From Dioscorea cayenensis subsp. rotundata (taxonomy: Eukaryota; Streptophyta; Magnoliopsida; Dioscoreales; Dioscoreaceae), in NCBI RefSeq assembly GCF_009730915.1, contig NC_052478.1:21804387-21868386 (forward strand): a DNA stretch of 64,000 bases, written 5' to 3'. A model generated the notes under the pieces. It had not been told where the DNA came from. It searched no databases and saw only the letters and a program-made list of their open reading frames with translations. This document shows positions 58,639-64,000 of this stretch, one piece after another; position 1 is the first letter of the stretch, and each line of letters begins with the position of its first letter. Both the position numbers and the translations under genes were made by a program.

Positions 58639-61600
58639 ATGTGCGGGATCGCTTTGATTCTCTCTGGAGTTCGCATTATCGGATCCGAAGTCTTCGGTGA
58701 ATCGAGTGGAGCACGATGTTCTGATTCAGAAGAGGTTTGCATCACCATTCCTCAGTCGGAGTAGATCTTTTGTTGCAATTCTCTTAAATTTCAAGCTTTA
58801 GATTCCTGAATCTTGTTGGATTTCAAGTTTCTGCTCTCTGAATCCTACTGAGCAACTATAAAGTTATTATCTTTGATTCATTTGAGAGGTAGATTGTGTG
58901 ATTTCGTTGATTTGAATACCACGTCTGCGTTTTCTTTCTCAAAAGTCTTTATGTAGCCCTTTCATAATTCATTGATCACAACAAGAAAAATAACTTGGAT
59001 GATTTTAGCAAAATGTGCAGTAACTTTTAACTGTGTCACGTCAAAAGATGAATTTTTCATTGGTTTTCAAACGGCCCATTTTTACCTTAAAGAGATAATT
59101 CTTAATTTTACTATGACCACAAAATTAGATTTGCAATATTTAGCATTAGGGTTTATAGTAGGAATAAGTTAGATGTATAAAGAATTTGAATTTTCACTTG
59201 CCTTGGCCTTGGATATTGACCGGGACTAATTTGCAGGTGCCTGGGGCAGTTTTAGAGATAGATGATCTGATAGACTCCCTATTGAGAAGAGGTCCTGATA
59301 ATTTGGGTAGTAAGAGGATTTTTCTTCAGCTAAAGCCATCATCTTTTCAAGATGGTATGTTCACTTCCACAGTTCCACATGATTATGGGTCCAGTTCCTG
59401 ATCACGATAGGAGCTGCTTGCTATCATTTTGCCTTTTTACTTTTAAACTTGAGCTTTGAATGTGTATTTGTTTTAACATTGGTAATTCAGATTATGGAAG
59501 TAAGGGAAATGGTATTTGCATTCCCTTGGAACATTGTGATGTGAACAACACCACTTCTGTTCTTAAAGCTGTCTGCGCACAAGATGATGCTGGCGGAGTA
59601 AAATCTGTTGCAGACCTATATTTCCTTGGTGCCACATTGCAGCTGAGGGGAGCGGGCCCTATTTCTCAGCCACTGGTGGATACTTGTGGAAATCTTCTTG
59701 TTTACAATGGTATCAATTTTTTTCCCGTGTGGCTATTAGGGTTTTATATAATTGTGAAATGGTAGTTCTTTTATCGTAAATAATTTCTTGAATTTTGTTC
59801 TTTGGGTGTTGTGTGTTGTTAGTCTTTTTAGGACATATATTTCCTGATGGTTATAAAACATTTTCTTATGTAGAAAATTCATAATTCTGAATTCACACTT
59901 CATTTTGTAATAGCAATAATGCTGAAAGAATTGCTTCATTGTAAAGGTGAGATATTTGGTGGTGTTCATGTTGATGCTGATAGCAATGATGCTGAAACTC
60001 TTTTGCATGAATTGGAAAGGTGTTATTCTTGCAATTGCCAAGGACATGGAAAGAATTGCTCTTGCTCTGGGAAAGGAGAGAGGTCCATACCTGAGGTTCT
60101 GTCAACAATTAAAGGCCCCTGGTCTTTAATCTACTGGCAGGTTATTAATTGTCTACAACTTCTTTGTCACTACAGCTAGCATCTATCTTTGCTTCCCAAC
60201 AGGAATTGCATCTAACTTATTCCTAATTTCTACCACAGGAAAGGTCAAAAACCATATGGTTTGGTCGAGATGCTTTTGGAAGGCGGAGCCTCCTGGTTCA
60301 CTGGCCAACGAATGATGACTCGCGATTTGTGCTTTCTTCTGTATCACCACCTTCATCTGTTGGGAATATTTATGGTAATGGATCTTTCAAGTTACTCAAG
60401 TGTGATCTTCCTCCTTTCATCACTTGGATGAGTTGTTATTTGTTAAAGGAAAGTGAAAGTTACATTGCTGGTGGCTTTCTGTGCTTCCAATGATAGTTGT
60501 GTTGATTTTTGGAAGTGATGGTACATTGCTCTCTTCATTGATGTTTGTGTGCTTGTGATTCAAGGGATTGCTGGTTGGTCTTTATGCTTCTTTTTCTTCT
60601 CACTTTTTTCTTTAACTATTGCCTTCATCTCTTTTTGTCTCTTGCTGAGTATTTTGTTACACGGTACATGTTTATCTTTTTTTCCTTGTCGAACTTAGCT
60701 TGCTTTTGTATTTCCTATATGTTCTTCTTTGTTCTTCTATTTTACTCATAAAAACAGCTGCACCCCTTTCTTTGGCCCTTTTGACATGTAGAAGCAGACA
60801 TGCAAGTTTCTTTTCCTCTATAATTAGGTATTTTACAGCTCCTGCTTTAAATGGTAATGGGTTTATAATTTGAACGCAGTGCAGGTTCTGTGGCAGGAGA
60901 TACTTTTTCTTACTGGGAAGAGCTCCCTTGTGGAATATACAGTATCAACTTAGAAGCTTCAAAGAGCAGGGAACATAGTATACATGAAAATTTGAACGGT
61001 AAAATTGAGAAGCATGAGTGGACTGATGCGGAGTTAATTAAAATTATTAAATGGGAGCGAGCTTTTCTGGACCCAAAACTGGTCGAAGTTCATTTGTACA
61101 ATTATCAACATGTGGTGAAGCAATGTGCCTTGGCGTATAGCGTTGGGGACATGGGGGATCATGTCAACAAACAAACAGGTAACTTTTGCTACTAAATATT
61201 TAGTAAATACTTTTAGTCAGGTCAAGCCGTATTTTGTTTAAAGAACTTTAATCTTATCTTCAGATAGAGAGATGTCACATAAGATAACTTTTACTCTTGC
61301 AGAGAGTGCTTATAAGGTGCTTAATGTTCTGAGACAATCTGTTATGCAACACACTGCTCTAAGCATGGTATATCAGGTATGAACTTCTAGTCTTAATCTG
61401 AATTTACGAGGCACAAACTCGTTAATGGTCTGGATATAGAAAATTCCTACAGTTACATTTATATGGCATCTGCTGATTAAATAGTGTTCTACTGGTTATC
61501 ATGTATTGTGCTGTTGACATCTGTTACAGAGTATGCTGTTACGACTCATCTTTGAGTTGAACACATTTGCTTCATGATTAGTTTATTAAGCATGGCCCTC

Positions 61601-64000
61601 TTCTCTCTATCGTTATGATTATTTAATCTCTTAATTAAGTTTGAAGTTTTTCTTCTTGATGATTTATCTGGAAAATGAATTAATCACAGGCATCCCTACG
61701 TCAGGCTGGAGAAAAGGATTTGGCACCTATTGCTATTTTGTTTTCAGGCGGGCTGGATTCTATGATCCTTGCAGCATTATTAGATCAATGCATTGATTCC
61801 AGTTGTAAGTAATCCATGAATGTCTTTAGTCTCCCTTTACTATTTCCTGTGGTCTTTTCTCTAATATAGATTATAGCTTTCTTGAACTCTTACGTTAATT
61901 TAATCTCCATTTCCTATGAACAATTACCTTTTCTCTGATTTGCATTATAGCTTTGTTAAACCATCTACAACATCTTCAGTCCCCATTTCCTATGACCTAC
62001 TACCTTCTACATATGAACTACAGTGATTTTTGCTCATTGGTCCACTTTGCAGACACTATTGATCTTTTGAATGTAAGCTTTGATGGAAATCTTGCTCCTG
62101 ATAGAGTTTCGGCATGGGTTGGAATCAGAGAACTTCGTAGGATTGCTCCTTTGAGAAGGTAATAACCTGATTTAGTGGTACATAGTCCCAGCTGCTGTGT
62201 CATTTCCTGTGCTGATGTTCACATACTATCAGTTATAATTCTGTCTCTGCATTTACATGCTCACATGTATATGTTCTTATATTGTTGGTCATCAATCTTT
62301 CTTTGCATTTACATACATACAAGTATGTTATTGTCAACCTTTTATGCCTAATTGCAGTTAGCATAATTAAATATTTCATTCTGTCAGTGTCTTTCTTTTT
62401 ATCTTGAAGACTCAGTAAAGACTCTAACAAGTTAATTTTAGACATGTTTTAAGCCTACAAGAACTGTAAAACCTCAAGGAACAAAAAAAGATGAACATTG
62501 TATGATCTTATATAAAGTGAAAGTTGCCCTGGTCTTGTGTTAGGGGTTGGGAGGAATTGAGGAATAGTTGGTTGGTTATATAAAAGTTTAAGCGTGGAGT
62601 GAATGTATTGGATGATAATTGATTAGTACAGTGCATTCATTTTTTGCTAGCTATGTGTGTGCTTTATGGATAGGATCTGAATATTACCTTCATTTATTTA
62701 TTATTTCTTCAAGCTCTCTACTTTGAAGTTTAAACTAAATGATAGGTGGCGACTTGTGGAGATTGATGCCAGTTTGTCTGATTTAGCCTTGGAAACCAAG
62801 CATGTAATGTCACTTATACATCCCTTGAAGACTTACATGGTATGTTTTAGCGATTTTTCCTTTTCAAAATGCACAAAATAGTTATTCCAATTTATTATAT
62901 AATATATATTGCTGCAAGAAGGAGTGGCCATCATGTTTATAAATGAGAAATGGCCTTTTTCCAGTGCTAGTCATGCTTTAGTTTGATGACCAAAATGCTA
63001 AGAAAATAGTATTTCTTTTCATGTGAACAAATATTCTTCTTGTTCAATCTTTTTATGCTTAATACATCAGTTTCTTCAACTTTTATTTTGAAATGCATAC
63101 TTGTCTTTTCATATTGATCAACAGAAAACTTGGTTCAATATAAATTCTGATTTTTAATAGGAAAATTTGGTTATCTAATTCATAGAAATTATCTCCATAT
63201 ACATATTGATCAACATTGCATTGATAGAGTATTTAATAATAACAGGATCTGAATATTGGTACTGCTTTGTGGCTGGCTGCTGGAGGAGATGGTTGGGTGG
63301 ATGAAAACATCAATCCTAATTGTCGAGAAGGTCATTGTCGATACAAATACAAATCGAAAGCCAGAATTCTTCTAGTTGGTTCTGGTGCTGATGAGCAATG
63401 TGCTGGCTATGGTAGGCACAGGACAAAATATCGGGCTGGGGGGTATGACTAGTTTTTCTAAATGAGTAATTTTATTATCGATTCATATCATTCACATGTC
63501 TTTCTACATTATATTGCCAAGTAGCTATCATTGTGTGCTTCCTTCATAAAATCCATGTATTCATTTAGGTTTGAGCGTTGATCTCTTGTATGTTCTTTTG
63601 TCAGATGATTAGGAATTTGTACAATTGACGCCATTATCTTTTTAGCATTTAAAGATTACATCAATGTAAAATTAACTTATCAGCCACTCATGCATTAACT
63701 TTATTTTTTCTTCAGTTGGCTTGCCCTACACAACGAAATGAGATTGGATATGCAGAGAATATGGAAAAGAAACTTGGGCAGAGATGACAGATGCATTTCA
63801 GATCATGGAAAGGAGGTATTTATTTTGTTAGATATAGTAAATCAAACCTATGTTATAAAAATTTCGTCATTACATCTGCTGTAATCAGGCAAGGTTTCCG
63901 TTCTTGGATGAAGATGTTATTAGAACTTTACTTGAAATTCCTCTGTGGGAGATTACAAACCTCGATGAACCAGTTGGTAAAGGTGACAAGAAAATTCTGA
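58639..64000 (+). CDS. Asparagine-synthetase-domain protein (ASNSD1-like), 3' partial
   Basis: Thirteen exons join in phase: 58639-58734, 59237-59354, 59491-59709, 59947-60140, 60239-60374, 60885-61178, 61303-61376, 61690-61804, 62053-62158, 62746-62839, 63246-63442, 63716-63815 and 63889 to the window end. The start MCGIALIL places Cys2 as the class-II glutamine amidotransferase nucleophile, and RRGPDNLG follows. The ATP-pyrophosphatase loop SGGLDS lies in exon 8, and VGSGADEQCAGYGRHR and RFPFLDEDVIR in exons 11 and 13 are the other synthetase-domain signatures. A Cys-rich insert (CNCQGHGKNCSCSGKG) in the amidotransferase half is unusual. The layout matches ASNSD1-type proteins, present once in most plants and animals and distinct from true asparagine synthetases; the substrate is not established. 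The C-terminus lies outside the window. Confidence 0.92.

Noticed and set aside
1-64000. tRNA, rRNA and CRISPR loci
   Set aside because: None seen. The repeats are microsatellites, short tandem arrays or SINE-like insertions, and the genome is a plant nuclear one where CRISPR arrays are not expected.

Overview
The window is nuclear DNA from a flowering plant. It is AT-rich, its genes are well spaced and mostly split by GT-AG introns, and microsatellites, short tandem arrays and SINE-like insertions fill the space between and inside genes. All recognisable products belong to plant families, several of them plant-specific (GAUT12/IRX8, CIN-class TCP, QALGGH zinc fingers, the plant calmodulin-binding domain, the ELM2-SANT family). 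The linker of the SNAP33-like SNARE resembles rice SNAP32 as I remember it, and the base composition is unlike a grass, so a non-grass monocot is my best guess; this is inference only. Two runs of exactly 1000 N (15119-16118 and 28372-29371) are scaffold gaps of nominal size.

Layout, left to right. 1-1500: intergenic, with a 75-bp tandem repeat and an orphan exon-like stretch on the minus strand. 1500-5280 (+): ELM2-SANT protein with a long leader intron that carries a diverged repeat array. 5.3-8.4 kb: spacer ending in a cluster of four G-boxes. 8379-9071 (+): three-finger C2H2 repressor of the ZAT type. 10266-13390 (-): SNAP33-like Qbc-SNARE whose start codon cannot be placed. 13.4-16.8 kb: spacer with gap 1. 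16881-21456 (+): GAUT12/IRX8 glycosyltransferase. 22638-24518 (-): single-exon calmodulin-binding-domain protein with internal repeats. 25.7-29.6 kb: spacer with gap 2. 29608-33651 (-): secreted glycerophosphodiester phosphodiesterase in eight exons. 36230-39645 (-): G3BP-like NTF2/RRM protein in nine exons, with a GC-AG intron. 40.8-43.3 kb: spacer with a well-preserved SINE. 43362-46237 (-): two-exon, 120-residue conserved plant protein of unknown role. 46.5-55.8 kb: largely gene-free, with a candidate non-coding transcript and two further SINE-like insertions. 55862-56864 (+): TCP5/13/17-type transcription factor, frameshifted near its C-terminus. 58639 to the right edge (+): asparagine-synthetase-domain protein (ASNSD1-like), 13 exons visible and cut by the window end.

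The genes do not form a functional cluster. They are ordinary plant genes for transcription control (ELM2-SANT, ZAT, TCP), membrane fusion (SNARE), wall xylan/pectin synthesis (GAUT12), lipid-headgroup breakdown (GDPD), RNA-granule biology (G3BP-like), calcium signalling and amide metabolism. I found no sign of a new multi-gene system. The observations most worth checking are the two reading-frame breaks (TCP and SNAP33-like), the overlapping upstream ORFs of GAUT12, repeat-driven sequence in the ZAT and calmodulin-binding proteins, and the SINE insertions with target-site duplications.
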